A stretch of 64,000 bases of DNA from Bacteroidales bacterium (lineage in GTDB: Bacteria; Bacteroidota; Bacteroidia; Bacteroidales; WCHB1-69): NCBI GenBank assembly GCA_017525505.1, contig JAFXSR010000012.1, positions 62,001-126,000 on the forward strand. Direction: 5' to 3'. Shown here piece by piece: positions 17,948 through 28,000 of this stretch. A model generated the notes under the pieces. That model made no database searches, was not told the origin of the DNA, and saw only the letters and a program-made list of their open reading frames with translations. The translations under genes were made by a program, and so were the position numbers. The stretch's first letter is position 1. Each line of letters starts with the position of its first letter.

Positions 17948-18634
17948 ATGGGTGAATTTGAAGAAAATGTAACGAATGTTGTCAACGAAGAACCAGTGAA
18001 GGAAACTTGTGAAACTAAGAAAAAATGCAAATGTAATTTATGCCGTTGCATTTTGGAGGCTGTACTCGTAGTGGCTGTAATTGTACTCTATGTACTGTAT
18101 TTCTTTTTCCCGAAAACAGCCAGTCACAAGCCTTCACAGAATGTGGTGAATACAGAGCCTCGTTCGGGTGAGATTATTTATATCAACATCGACAGTGTCA
18201 ATGCCAAATATGAGTTGGTGGATATCTTGACCAAAGATATTGAGGCCGAGATGAGCAAACAGGAGGCTGTGTTCCAGAATCGTCAGGCTACTTTGGAAAG
18301 AAAAGCCGCTCAATTCCAACAGAATTACCAGGCGGGTATTCTGACCCAAGTCCAGATTGAAAACGCTCAGCAGCAGCTGATGCAAGAAAGCGAGAACCTG
18401 AAAGAGGATTATGCCCGTGTGATGGGTGATTTAGAAGCCCGTCAGGCCGCGGCCTTGAAGCAGATTGCCGACTCGGTAATCAGTGCTACCAAGCTGATCA
18501 ACGCTGAGAGAAACGCCTCATATGTTTTCTCTTATCAGTATGGCGGTCAGTTGATTGATGCTGATCCTTCCAAGGATGTGACCAATGAGCTGCTGGAGAT
18601 ATTGAACGAACCTTTTAAATCGACAAAGAAATGA
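17948..18634 (+). CDS. Membrane-anchored OmpH/Skp-like protein
   Basis: A 228-residue protein. A short cytoplasmic head contains a CKCNLCRC cysteine cluster (residues about 27-37), followed by one membrane helix (about 38-58). The periplasmic OmpH/Skp-like coiled coil (about 75-205) contains INIDSVNAKYELVDILTKDIE and long Glu/Gln-rich helices. Skp-type proteins chaperone unfolded outer-membrane proteins. Here the usual signal peptide is replaced by an uncleaved anchor, so the protein probably stays in the inner membrane. The stop overlaps the next start by four bases (ATGA), indicating translational coupling with the MORN lipoprotein. Confidence 0.75.
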   Translation: MGEFEENVTNVVNEEPVKETCETKKKCKCNLCRCILEAVLVVAVIVLYVLYFFFPKTASHKPSQNVVNTEPRSGEIIYINIDSVNAKYELVDILTKDIEAEMSKQEAVFQNRQATLERKAAQFQQNYQAGILTQVQIENAQQQLMQESENLKEDYARVMGDLEARQAAALKQIADSVISATKLINAERNASYVFSYQYGGQLIDADPSKDVTNELLEILNEPFKSTKK

Positions 18635-19218
18635 TGAGAGTTGCTGTGTTGTTTCTGTTTGCTTGTGCGCTGATCCTGTCTTTCGGTTCATGCAAGGGAA
18701 AAGCTAAACAGGCGCAGGAACAAGTTGAGGTGGAGACCGTGGAGATGAATCCTGCGGCTATCGGTGCGGGAACGGATAATACATACAATGATACGCTGTC
18801 CGGCAAGAAGGTGGAGGAACAGTATGGTGACAACCAGGCAAAAGTGGTGGCTTATTATAAAGTGGATGAGAACGGTGTGTTGACGGATGAAAAATACAGA
18901 GAGGTCTATTATTACGATAGTACTCATTATAAATACACCGAAGGCAATATCGTGAGCCAAAGCAAGCGCGATGGTGACTGGTTCGCTTATCACAAGAACG
19001 GAAACCTCTGTACAGAAGCCCATTACGTGAACGGCAAGGAAGAAGGTATGTACAAGGTATATCACGATAACGGTTATTTGTATTATGCCGGTGAGTATCG
19101 TCAGGGACTGAAGGAAGGGCTCTGGAAATTTTATGACGAACAAGGTCGTTTGATGTACAGTCAGATATACGAGAATGGCCGTTTGAAAGAGACAAAACAA
19201 ATCAATGATAATCAATAA
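18631..19218 (+). CDS. MORN-repeat (YwqK-type) lipoprotein
   Basis: A 195-residue lipoprotein (signal MMRVAVLFLFACALILSFGSC). The C-terminal half (about 95-190) carries MORN-like repeats: DGDWFAYHKNGNLCTEAHYVNGKEEG, MYKVYHDNGYLYYAGEYRQGLKEG, LWKFYDEQGRLMYSQIYENGRLKE. Such repeats are frequent in Bacteroidota envelope proteins and in the YwqK antitoxin-like family, but no toxin partner is seen here. It is translated together with the OmpH-like gene by a four-base overlap. Function unknown; predicted to be outer-membrane-anchored. Confidence 0.75.
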   Translation: MMRVAVLFLFACALILSFGSCKGKAKQAQEQVEVETVEMNPAAIGAGTDNTYNDTLSGKKVEEQYGDNQAKVVAYYKVDENGVLTDEKYREVYYYDSTHYKYTEGNIVSQSKRDGDWFAYHKNGNLCTEAHYVNGKEEGMYKVYHDNGYLYYAGEYRQGLKEGLWKFYDEQGRLMYSQIYENGRLKETKQINDNQ

Positions 19219-19233
19219 AAAAACAAAAAAATT

Positions 19234-20610
19234 ATGGAATTACCATTTGCAGAATCATGGAAAATCAAGATGGTGGAACCCATTAAGAAATCCACCCGTG
19301 AACAACGTGAGAAGTGGCTCCTTGAAGCCCACAACAACATCTTCATGCTGAAGAGCGACCATGTGTATATCGACCTGTTGACTGACTCTGGTACAGGTGC
19401 CATGAGTGACCGTCAGTGGAGTGCGATGATGATGGGCGACGAGAGCTACGGTGGTGCCCGCTCTTTCTACCACATGAAGGACACCATCACCGAACTCACC
19501 GGTTTTGAGTATGTTATCCCCACCCACCAGGGACGTGCGGCCGAGAACGTGCTGTTCTCCTATCTCGTTAAACCAGGTATGGTTATTCCCGGTAATGCTC
19601 ATTTTGACACTACCAAGGGCCACATTGAGAGCCGTAAGGCATTCGCAATTGACGTTACCGTTCCTGAGGCATACAACACCCAGCTCGAAGTTCCTTTCAA
19701 GGGTAATGTCAGCCTTGAGAAATTGGAGAAGGTTTTGAAAGAAAACGAAGGCAAAGTGCCATTCATGGTTCTCACTGTTACCAACAATACCGTTGGTGGT
19801 CAGCCTGTGAGCATGCAGAATGTCCGCGAGACCTGCGAACTCTGCCACAAATACGGCGTGCCTGTGGTGGTGGACAGCGCCCGTTTCATCGAGAACTGCT
19901 ATTTCATCAAGACCCGTGAGAAAGGTTACGAGAACAAGACTCTTCGCGAGATCGCCCTCGAGATGTATTCGTATGCCGATGCCATGACGATGAGTGCCAA
20001 GAAAGATGGTCTCGTCAATATGGGCGGTTTCATCGCCACCAATAAGAAAGAATGGTATGAGGGTGCGAAATTGTTCTGCATCCCATTTGAAGGCTTCCTC
20101 ACTTACGGTGGTATGAACGGCCGTGACATGGACGCTTTGGCTGTCGGTTTGAAAGAAAACATCGAGTTTGAGATGGTTGAAACCCGTATCAAACAGGTCC
20201 ACTACCTCGCTGCCAAATTGGATGAGTATGGTATTCCTTACCAGCGTCCTGCCGGCGGCCACGCCATTTTCGTGGATGCCGACAAGGTGTTGACCAACAT
20301 CCCGAAAGAAGAGTTCCCGGCTCAAACCCTGACCTGTGAGCTTTATCTGGAAGCCGGTATTCGTGCTTGCGAGATTGGCTACGTGCTGGCCGACCGTGAC
20401 CCGGTAACCCGTGAGAACCGCTTCGGAGGCAACGACTTCGTGCGCCTCTGTATCCCCCGCCGTGTCTATACCAACAATCACATGGACGTTATCGCTGCTG
20501 CCTTGAAGAATGTCTATGACCGTCGCGATACCATCAAGCGCGGTCTGGAGATCACCTGGGAAGCCGAACTGATGCGTCACTTCACTTGTCAGTTCAAGAG
20601 ATTACAATAA
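19234..20610 (+). CDS. tnaA: Tryptophanase (PLP-dependent)
   Basis: A 458-residue beta-eliminating lyase that splits tryptophan into indole, pyruvate and ammonia. The PLP lysine lies in MSAKKDG (Lys257 by alignment with the family). Two positions separate tryptophanase from tyrosine phenol-lyase. In AHFDTTKGH the Asp matches the tryptophanase Asp137, where the lyase has Thr. In GIRACEIGY the Ile matches the tryptophanase position where the lyase has the substrate-binding Arg. I therefore prefer tryptophanase. It has its own start 15 bases after the MORN gene. No tnaC-like leader or permease is adjacent. Confidence 0.93.
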   Translation: MELPFAESWKIKMVEPIKKSTREQREKWLLEAHNNIFMLKSDHVYIDLLTDSGTGAMSDRQWSAMMMGDESYGGARSFYHMKDTITELTGFEYVIPTHQGRAAENVLFSYLVKPGMVIPGNAHFDTTKGHIESRKAFAIDVTVPEAYNTQLEVPFKGNVSLEKLEKVLKENEGKVPFMVLTVTNNTVGGQPVSMQNVRETCELCHKYGVPVVVDSARFIENCYFIKTREKGYENKTLREIALEMYSYADAMTMSAKKDGLVNMGGFIATNKKEWYEGAKLFCIPFEGFLTYGGMNGRDMDALAVGLKENIEFEMVETRIKQVHYLAAKLDEYGIPYQRPAGGHAIFVDADKVLTNIPKEEFPAQTLTCELYLEAGIRACEIGYVLADRDPVTRENRFGGNDFVRLCIPRRVYTNNHMDVIAAALKNVYDRRDTIKRGLEITWEAELMRHFTCQFKRLQ

Positions 20611-20625
20611 TATTTGAAATAAAAA

Positions 20626-23457
20626 ATGAAACGAATAATATCAACCATACTGCTTATCGCTTTTGCGATAGGCAGTATTTTGGCTGCTCCGCTGAAAAAC
20701 GTGCCCTGCACCTTGGTTCAGCCTAACGGGGAAGTGATTCACTGTTTTGTCAGTGGTGACGAGTTCTTCAACTATTATCATGATGCGGACGGTTATACCA
20801 TTATTATGGATACGGAAACAGGGTATTACACTTACGGTGTCGAACAGAATGGTATGGTGGTGCCTACAGCGTATATTGTGGGACAAACCAATCCCGCTGT
20901 TACCCCGGCTTTGACACCAGGTGCGCGTATCAGTGACGAAATCATCATGGCACGCCGTGTCGAACACGCCCGCCAAATCGCTGACAATGACCCGGCCGTT
21001 GCGACTACCCGCGAGATGAATCATGGGGTGATGAACAACATTGTGGTGTTTATCAGCTTCCAGAATGACACGGTTTTCCCGAAAACATACAGTCAGGTGG
21101 ATGCCATGTATAACGATACTACAAACACCACCTCTGTTTCGTTGAAGAATTATTATAGGAATGTGTCGTACAATCAGTTCACGATACAGTCTTTTCTGTT
21201 TCCTCAGGCAGGACCAGAAGATGTGATTGTTTCGTATCACGACATCCACCCACGCAGTTATTACAGTCCGTATAGCGCAAATAATCCGTACGGTTATCTT
21301 GACGACGCCGGAAGACGAGAAAGAGAGTTTACCTTGTTGGACAGCGCTATCAGATATGTCAAGAATTTCATTCCGACGACGCTGGATATGGATTATGACA
21401 ACGACGGCAAGGTAGATAATGTGGTGTTTATCATCAATACCGGCGTGGATGGATGGTCCAGCTTGTTATGGCCTCACAGATGGTCGATTTTTGACCGGTC
21501 TGTATATATGCACGGGAAACGTGTGTATGATTACAATTTGATTCTGGCAGATGATGACTATTATTTTGACATTGGCACTTTGTGTCACGAGATGTTCCAT
21601 TCCTTGAGTGCCCCCGACCTGTATTCATCCAGTGGAAATTCTTCATATAATGGCCATTGGGATTTGATGGAGGGAACGACCAGTGTGCCGCAGAATATGA
21701 GTGCCTATATGAAACAAAAATACGGGCATTGGATTGAGGATATTCCGGAGGCAGACGCCAATGGATACTATACCATCTATCCTGTTGCCACTTCCCCTGA
21801 CTGTGCCTATAAGATTTATCCTGACAGAACTCATCACTCCAACCAATTTGTGGTAGTAGAATTTAGAAATACTTCTACGCCATTCGATGGAACAGTCTAT
21901 GGAACAGGTGCCCGTATCTACCGAATCAATACTGATTTCAACGGAAATCATAGCACCGATTATAGTACTGCTTCGTATCCGGAAGTCTATACTTTCCGCA
22001 GGGGAGGATTCCCAGGTGCTGACGCTTATACAGTTCCTACAGTGGGCAATATGGAGCAGTCTTATTTTGGTGCGCAAAACCGGACTGAGTTCAGCGAATT
22101 TACAAATCCCGCGCCGTTTTATAGCAATAATTCCGCTATAACGGGATTCCGTATCGCTGACATCACCAATTATGGCGATAGCCTTCGTTTCTATTTGGTG
22201 AAAGATGAGATTGTGATTGATACTTTCCCCTGGATGGAGTCTTTTGAAGGTGTCAATATTCCCTATTGCTTCCATCATGAGTTCGTTAACAATTACAATA
22301 GTTGGATAGTGCGTAGCGGTAACAATTCAGGATCGATTCCCAACGCCCATTCGGGCAACACCAATGCCATGTTCTATTCGATTTCAAACGGTGTGACGAG
22401 GCTGGTGTCACCCATTTTTGACTTCAGTTTATTGCAGAATCCGACTCTTTCGTTCTGGTATGGTCAGGTGGGTGGTGTCAATTACACTATGAATGTGTAT
22501 TACCGTAGTACCCCCTCAGATGCTTGGACTTTGTTGCAGAATTACTCGTCTTTTGCAGGTCCCTGGAGTCAGGCAACCCTTACATTGCCAAATCCTTCTT
22601 CCTCTTATCAGATAGCTTTTGAAACGGAAGGCGTCAATGGCACGGGTCTCGTACTTGACGATATTATGATTAACGGCACTCCGATTACGGATGTCACTAT
22701 CATGGCTTCCGCAGGTGAGCACGGACAGATTTCGCCCTCTGGCAATGTAATCGTTCCTGTGCATAGCAATCAGACATTTGATCTGATTCCTGAACAGGGT
22801 TATACCGTTGACCAATTGTTGGTGGATGGCGTTGCCCAGTCAAGAGTGCTGCATTATACTTTCGAAAATGTGGTGGAAGACCACACCATTTCAGCTACGT
22901 TCCGTGTCGCTAACCCGTCATTGAATGTTACGCCTGCCGCTTTGTATTTTTCCACCGCTGCTGGCGAAACTTCCGCACCGAAATCGGTGAATGTGATCGT
23001 CAATGATTTGGTGGAAGATGTCCAAGTGCAGGTTGAGGATCCTTTCAAAGTGTCCAATGATATGGAAAATTACGGTCTGACAACAACTGTGCCTTATAAT
23101 GGCGGCATGGTTTATGTGGTTTTTGCTCCAGATATGGGTGGTAGCCATAATAAGACGATGACCATTACAGCTGAGTCCTTGACGGCAACGGTGGCATTGA
23201 ATGGTTCGTGTACGGGCATTGAGGAGCAGAGCGCAGAAAAGGTACAACTGTATCCGAATCCTGTCGAAAACAGTCTGAATCTGGTATTTGCCGCTAATGA
23301 TCTGCCTGAGAAGATTGAAATTATTGATGTTACCGGTCGAGTGGTGATGCGTGTGAAGGTGGTAGATGGTACCACAACCGTCAATGTGGGAAGTCTGAAC
23401 GCCGGTGTGTATTTCGTCAGAGCCGATAATATCGTCAAGAAGTTCATCAAGAAATGA
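20626..23457 (+). CDS. M6-family metalloprotease secreted by T9SS
   Basis: A 943-residue protein. Signal peptide (MKRIISTILLIAFAIGSILA), then a pro-region (about 22-130), then the M6 (immune inhibitor A-like) catalytic domain with zinc motif HEMFHSLSAPDLY (His321, Glu322, His325). A MAM/jelly-roll-like segment (about 530-690) with FDFSLLQNPTLSFWYGQVGG follows, then a Big-like repeat (GEHGQISPSGNVIVPVHSNQ). A T9SS type A sorting tail (about 870-943: LYPNPVENSLNLVF ... GVYFVRADNIVKKFIKK) ends the protein. It is predicted to be a surface or released protease. It overlaps the next gene by four bases. Confidence 0.92.
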   Translation: MKRIISTILLIAFAIGSILAAPLKNVPCTLVQPNGEVIHCFVSGDEFFNYYHDADGYTIIMDTETGYYTYGVEQNGMVVPTAYIVGQTNPAVTPALTPGARISDEIIMARRVEHARQIADNDPAVATTREMNHGVMNNIVVFISFQNDTVFPKTYSQVDAMYNDTTNTTSVSLKNYYRNVSYNQFTIQSFLFPQAGPEDVIVSYHDIHPRSYYSPYSANNPYGYLDDAGRREREFTLLDSAIRYVKNFIPTTLDMDYDNDGKVDNVVFIINTGVDGWSSLLWPHRWSIFDRSVYMHGKRVYDYNLILADDDYYFDIGTLCHEMFHSLSAPDLYSSSGNSSYNGHWDLMEGTTSVPQNMSAYMKQKYGHWIEDIPEADANGYYTIYPVATSPDCAYKIYPDRTHHSNQFVVVEFRNTSTPFDGTVYGTGARIYRINTDFNGNHSTDYSTASYPEVYTFRRGGFPGADAYTVPTVGNMEQSYFGAQNRTEFSEFTNPAPFYSNNSAITGFRIADITNYGDSLRFYLVKDEIVIDTFPWMESFEGVNIPYCFHHEFVNNYNSWIVRSGNNSGSIPNAHSGNTNAMFYSISNGVTRLVSPIFDFSLLQNPTLSFWYGQVGGVNYTMNVYYRSTPSDAWTLLQNYSSFAGPWSQATLTLPNPSSSYQIAFETEGVNGTGLVLDDIMINGTPITDVTIMASAGEHGQISPSGNVIVPVHSNQTFDLIPEQGYTVDQLLVDGVAQSRVLHYTFENVVEDHTISATFRVANPSLNVTPAALYFSTAAGETSAPKSVNVIVNDLVEDVQVQVEDPFKVSNDMENYGLTTTVPYNGGMVYVVFAPDMGGSHNKTMTITAESLTATVALNGSCTGIEEQSAEKVQLYPNPVENSLNLVFAANDLPEKIEIIDVTGRVVMRVKVVDGTTTVNVGSLNAGVYFVRADNIVKKFIKK

Positions 23458-24437
23458 TTATAATCAACAATGTCCTGGTATCCGATGACCTCTTCGACAG
23501 TCAGTTTTGCTGCGATTTAGCACAGTGCAAGGGCTTGTGCTGCGTGGAAGGCGACACAGGAGCTCCCGTTGACCCTGAGGAGATTGCGGACTTGGAGGAC
23601 AATTATCCTCTCTTCAAGAGATATATGTCTGAAGAGGGTATTGAAAAAGTGGAGGCGGAGGGAACCTTCGATTATGATATGGAAGGTTCTTTCGTGACCC
23701 CGCTGCTGAGCGACGAACGTTGCGCTTACGCTTACTACGATGAAAATGGCATTGCCAAATGCGCTATTGAAAAGGCTTTTGAAAAGGGAGAGATCGACTT
23801 TCAAAAGCCTATTTCCTGTCATTTGTACCCCATCCGCATCAAAAAGCTGCCCGACTATGAGGCGTTGAATTACCACCGCTGGTTTGTATGCGCCGAAGCC
23901 TGTGAGCTGGGACATCGTTTGGGGCTTCCAGTTTTCCGCTTCCTGAAGAATCCCATAATCAGAAAGTATGGTGAGGTATTTTACCAGCAACTGGAAGACA
24001 ACTACTGCGAGATCAAGGCCGCAGGTGGAGTGGTGCTCAATGCGGAAGGCAAGGTGCTGATGATTTTCCGCCGTGGCAAGTGGGATTTTCCCAAGGGAAA
24101 AGTGGAAGACGGAGAAACTGTCGAAGAAGCCGCCTTGCGCGAGGTGAGTGAGGAAACCGGCCTGCAACAGCTGTCCATTGTCAAGCCCTTGCCCGATACC
24201 TTCCACACCTACAAGTTAGGTGGAAAATGGGTGGGCAAAACCACAGCGTGGTATATCATGAAGTCGTATGCCCACGAGAATCTGGTCCCTCAAACTGAAG
24301 AGGATATAGAGGAAGCCCGATGGGTGAAATTTGATGAGGTTTCACGTCTCCTCAAAGACTCCTACCCGAATCTCCGGGAACTATGGAGTAAACTGAAACG
24401 TGAAGACGAGGAGACGCTCACTGCGTTCGCTCGGTAA
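23454..24437 (+). CDS. DUF3109 - NUDIX hydrolase fusion protein
   Basis: A 327-residue two-domain protein. Residues 1-185 match the Cys-rich DUF3109 family (CDLAQCKGLCCVEGDTGAP, CAYAYYDENGIAKCAIEKAF, ISCHLYPIRI, FVCAEACELG), whose many cysteines may bind a metal or Fe-S cluster. Residues about 190-320 are a NUDIX hydrolase with the complete box GKVEDGETVEEAALREVSEETGL, so nucleotide-diphosphate hydrolysis is plausible. DUF3109 is usually a stand-alone protein of about 190 residues. The reading frame is continuous, with no sign of an artificial join. The last residues (TLTAFAR) are encoded by a dispersed intergenic repeat. It is coupled to the protease gene by an ATGA overlap. Confidence 0.88.
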   Translation: MIIINNVLVSDDLFDSQFCCDLAQCKGLCCVEGDTGAPVDPEEIADLEDNYPLFKRYMSEEGIEKVEAEGTFDYDMEGSFVTPLLSDERCAYAYYDENGIAKCAIEKAFEKGEIDFQKPISCHLYPIRIKKLPDYEALNYHRWFVCAEACELGHRLGLPVFRFLKNPIIRKYGEVFYQQLEDNYCEIKAAGGVVLNAEGKVLMIFRRGKWDFPKGKVEDGETVEEAALREVSEETGLQQLSIVKPLPDTFHTYKLGGKWVGKTTAWYIMKSYAHENLVPQTEEDIEEARWVKFDEVSRLLKDSYPNLRELWSKLKREDEETLTAFAR

Positions 24438-24566
24438 GACGCTAAGACGATATATTCGTCTCCTCGAGCTAACAAAGTGAGCGACTTCCCGAACGAACGA
24501 AGTGAGTGACTCCACGTATAAACGATTAAACAAATAAACGATTAAACGATTAAACAAATAAACACC
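24415..24566. repeat. GCTCGC-type dispersed repeat plus AAACGATT tandem units
   Basis: About 24415-24515 holds inverted words such as CGCTCACTGCGTTCGCTCGG and GAACGAACGAAGTGAGTGA, related to 34384-34543 and 52975-53150. About 24518-24563 is a short tandem array built from AAACGATT and AAACAAAT units, ending at the purE start. The repeat supplies the final codons and stop of the DUF3109-NUDIX gene. Confidence 0.8.
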
Positions 24567-25046
24567 ATGAACACCCCCCTCGTTGGAATCATAATGGGCT
24601 CAAAGAGCGATTGGAACACCATGAAAGCCGCCTGTGACGTGCTGGAAGAATTTGGCGTTCCGTATGAAAAATTTGTCATCAGTGCACACCGCACGCCGGA
24701 GAAAGCCATTGAATATGCCTCTACTGCCCGTGAGCGCGGGCTGAAAGTAATTATTACCGGTGCCGGTGGTGCTGCCCATCTGGCAGGTATTACCGCAGCC
24801 AAAACCACCTTGCCCGTTATAGGCATCCCTATCAAGAGTGCCGCACTGAACGGCTTGGATTCACTGCTGTCTATCGTACAGATGCCTGGCGGAATCCCGG
24901 TGGCTACTGTGGCTATCGACGGTGCCAAAAACGGCGGCCTGCTGGCTGTGGAAATCCTCGGCGCTTTCGATGAGAAGATCGCTGCTCAGCTTACGGAATA
25001 TCGTCGCACCATGGAGAAAAAAGTACTGGGATCAACACTCGATTAA
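24567..25046 (+). CDS. purE: N5-carboxyaminoimidazole ribonucleotide mutase
   Basis: A 159-residue class I PurE. Signature segments: [66 protein letters not shown] and [16 protein letters not shown]. It converts N5-CAIR to CAIR in de novo purine synthesis, working with PurK, which is not in the window. Length is normal. The ATG at 24567 follows directly on a tandem-repeat leader without a visible Shine-Dalgarno, which is normal for this phylum. Confidence 0.97.
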   Translation: MNTPLVGIIMGSKSDWNTMKAACDVLEEFGVPYEKFVISAHRTPEKAIEYASTARERGLKVIITGAGGAAHLAGITAAKTTLPVIGIPIKSAALNGLDSLLSIVQMPGGIPVATVAIDGAKNGGLLAVEILGAFDEKIAAQLTEYRRTMEKKVLGSTLD

Positions 25047-25063
25047 TAGCTTGACAGCCTGAG

Positions 25064-28000
25064 ATGTTCAAGGTTTATAAGGCATCGGCCGGCTCTGGCA
25101 AAACTACCAGCCTTGTGGCTGAATATTTGTCTTTGTGTCTGCTTGAACCCAAAAAGTTCAGGCATGTGCTGGCTGTGACCTTCACCAACAATGCGACTGC
25201 CGAGATGAAGGAACGCATTGTGAAAACCTTAAAAATATTCGCTTTTAGTCCTGCCTCCGAATGGAAAGGCTCTGAGGCGGCCATTTATAAGCTTATATTG
25301 AGGGATAGTCGTTACAAATTGCTGAGTGAAAGCGAATTCCGTGGTAAGTCGCTCGGCTTGCTGAAGGAGATTTTGTACGATTATCCGAATTTCACCATCA
25401 GCACCATCGACAGTTTCTTCCAGCGTATCATCCGCTCGTTCGCCTTCGACCTGGGCATTAACATGAATTACAATGTTGCCATTGACTTGTCCGATTGTTA
25501 TGAGCAAACCGTGGATATGCTGCTGAATAAGTTGTCGAAGAGCGACAAGGATTTGTCAGAGCGTATCATGTTTCTGGTGGACAAGCAGATGAACGAGAAA
25601 GGTCGCTGGCAGCTGGAGGGTGAGTTAAAAAAGTCATTGGCGACGATTTACAATGAAAGGGCTTTCGAGCCTGCAAAGGCTTTGGAGAAAATGCATGAAT
25701 CCGATTCACCCAATGATTCAGAAAATGGTGAACTGAAAAAGGCCGTGAAGGAAGTGTTTCAGCAGCTGGCTGTCAAACGAAACACTCTTCAGCAAGAGGT
25801 GAACAAACTGCTTGTTATTTTCAATCAGCTGAGTGATGACTCTTCGGCATACATTGGCGGTTCAACGGGCATTTACAAGTGGGTGCGCGTGCTGCGTGAC
25901 CAGCCGGCGACCGTTCCAGGCAAGACCGTTTTCAAGGCGCTGGAAGCGGAATCGGTCCTCAAAAAACCGTCGCCAAACGAGAAACAGCTGCAACCTGCCA
26001 TTGTGGAACTGGCTCAGGATATTATTGATCAGCAAGCGGCATTGAAAAACTGGGAGCTGATTTCAAAACATGTGTCGTCTTTGCTCTTGCTGTTCGACCT
26101 GAAGTTTATCATGGAGGATATCAAACTTCGCGACAATCTGTTTTTCCTGAATGAGACCAATGGCCGTATTTTTGACGAGATCAAAGATATCGATACGCCT
26201 TATATCTACGAGAAAATCGGCAACAAGTTTTCCTATTTTTTCATTGATGAGTTCCAGGACACCTCGCGTATGCAGTGGGAAGATTTCAAACCACTGATTA
26301 AGAATGCGCTGTCCGGTTTGAATGCCTTCGGAGAGGAAGGTAAAACCATCCTCTTCGGGGATGTGAAGCAGTCTATTTACCGCTTCAGGAACGGTGACTC
26401 CACCTTGCTTAATAGTCTGTCCACCCTTGAAGGGGTGAACCTGAATCTGGGTGATGGTTTGTTGACTCCTGATGATTTCGAGTTGACCTTGTTGGACACC
26501 AACCATCGTTCGTCGCAGGCTGTGATAGATTTCAATAATGGATTTTTTAAATACCTGATAAATAAAGAATTCAGTCATAATTCCTTGCTGGTGGATTATT
26601 ATGCGGATGTGCAACAAAAGAAAAGTCGGGAGAAGGAGGGTTTTGTGTATGTGCGTTTCCAGCAGGAGGATGACAGTGAGGATTACCTGATGGAGGAAAC
26701 ACTGAAAGCGGTGCAGGATGCTGTCAGTAGAAATTACGAATATAGGGATATAGCGGTTCTGTCCAAGTCCAACCGGACATGCAGCGACCTTGCCCGCTAT
26801 CTGACGGAGCATCAGATTCCAGTGATTTCTTCGGATTCCTTGCTTTTGAGTGCCTCTCCGGAGGTGCTGCTGCTGGTGAATACCATGCGCTATCTGCTCT
26901 CGCCCGATGACAAGTTGTCGCAATTGTCTATTGCAGAGTATTTCTGTAAAGACAGTATGACGGATGCGGTGGATAAAATCAGTCAGGAAAATGGCTTTCA
27001 GAAATTGATAAAAGATTTGGGAGAGCGGGTGGACGCCGATATATTGCTGGATATTCCCCGTTTGCTTTCGTTTCCGGTCTTTACCATCGTGAAAGAATTG
27101 CTGTTGGCCTATCATATCTCTACGCCTGATGCATACGTAATTGCTTTTATTGACGCTGTTTACGACAATTTCAATTCGCAGTTTTCGGATTTGACGCAGT
27201 GCATGAACTGGTGGGAGGAAAAAGGCCGCAAGATGTCGCTGACTTCATCCAAAGAAACTGATGCGGTGACAGTGACTTCCATTCACAAATCCAAGGGTCT
27301 GCAGTACCCGGTGGTCATTTACCCGATGAAATCCTATCGACAAGGCAATGGCATGGAGACCGTCTGGTGCGAGAATGAATTGGACGATTGTCCGCTGCCG
27401 TATTACATCCTGGATACCAGCCAAAGCGCTTTGTCGGGTTCCTCTTTCGAGGCTTTGGCGGAAGAAGAGCGCGTCATGACGGAGATTGATAATGTCAACG
27501 TGATGTATGTGGCCCATACGCGTGCCGGAGACGTTTTGTATGTCATTACAGGGAATCCTGCGATCAGCAGGGGCAATTACGCCAAGTTTTTGGGCAATTA
27601 TATCCGTTCCCAACAAGAGGAAGGGCAAGCGTTGCAGAAAGAATATTTTTTTGGCGATAGCCTGTGCCATAAGGAGACCCGTGCCAAGGAGAAAGAGCCT
27701 CAGTACAATATCGGTCAGCTTTATTCTTCGGATTTCACTTTGCAATCGAAACAGTTGCTGGCTGTTTCCGACCGTAGCTACAAGCAGGAGCTGGGTGTGT
27801 ATATTCATGATTTTCTTTCAAGAATTGAAAACTTCCCTCAAACCGAGGAAGAGCTGGCTGAAATTATAGAAAATGTGGTCGATATGGCAGACCGTCAAAT
27901 TCTGCGGTCGGTGTTGCGCAAGATTATGAATGATGCTAGCCTCCAACCGTATTTTGCTCCTGGGGTGGAGGTGATGAACGAAACCACCATCATGAATTGC

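Noticed and set aside
18631-19218. Antitoxin of a toxin-antitoxin pair (YwqK-like)
   Set aside because: MORN repeats are shared, but there is no adjacent toxin candidate, and the lipoprotein signal argues for an envelope role.
19255-20580. A 441-codon open frame on the minus strand
   Set aside because: It is the antisense shadow of tnaA, which is fully conserved on the plus strand.
19234-20610. Tyrosine phenol-lyase instead of tryptophanase
   Set aside because: The diagnostic Thr and Arg of the phenol-lyase are Asp and Ile here, as in tryptophanase.
24518-24563. Possible CRISPR array in the AAACGATT repeats
   Set aside because: Units are about 8 bases, adjacent, and without spacers; this is a simple tandem repeat. 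No CRISPR array or cas gene was seen in the window.
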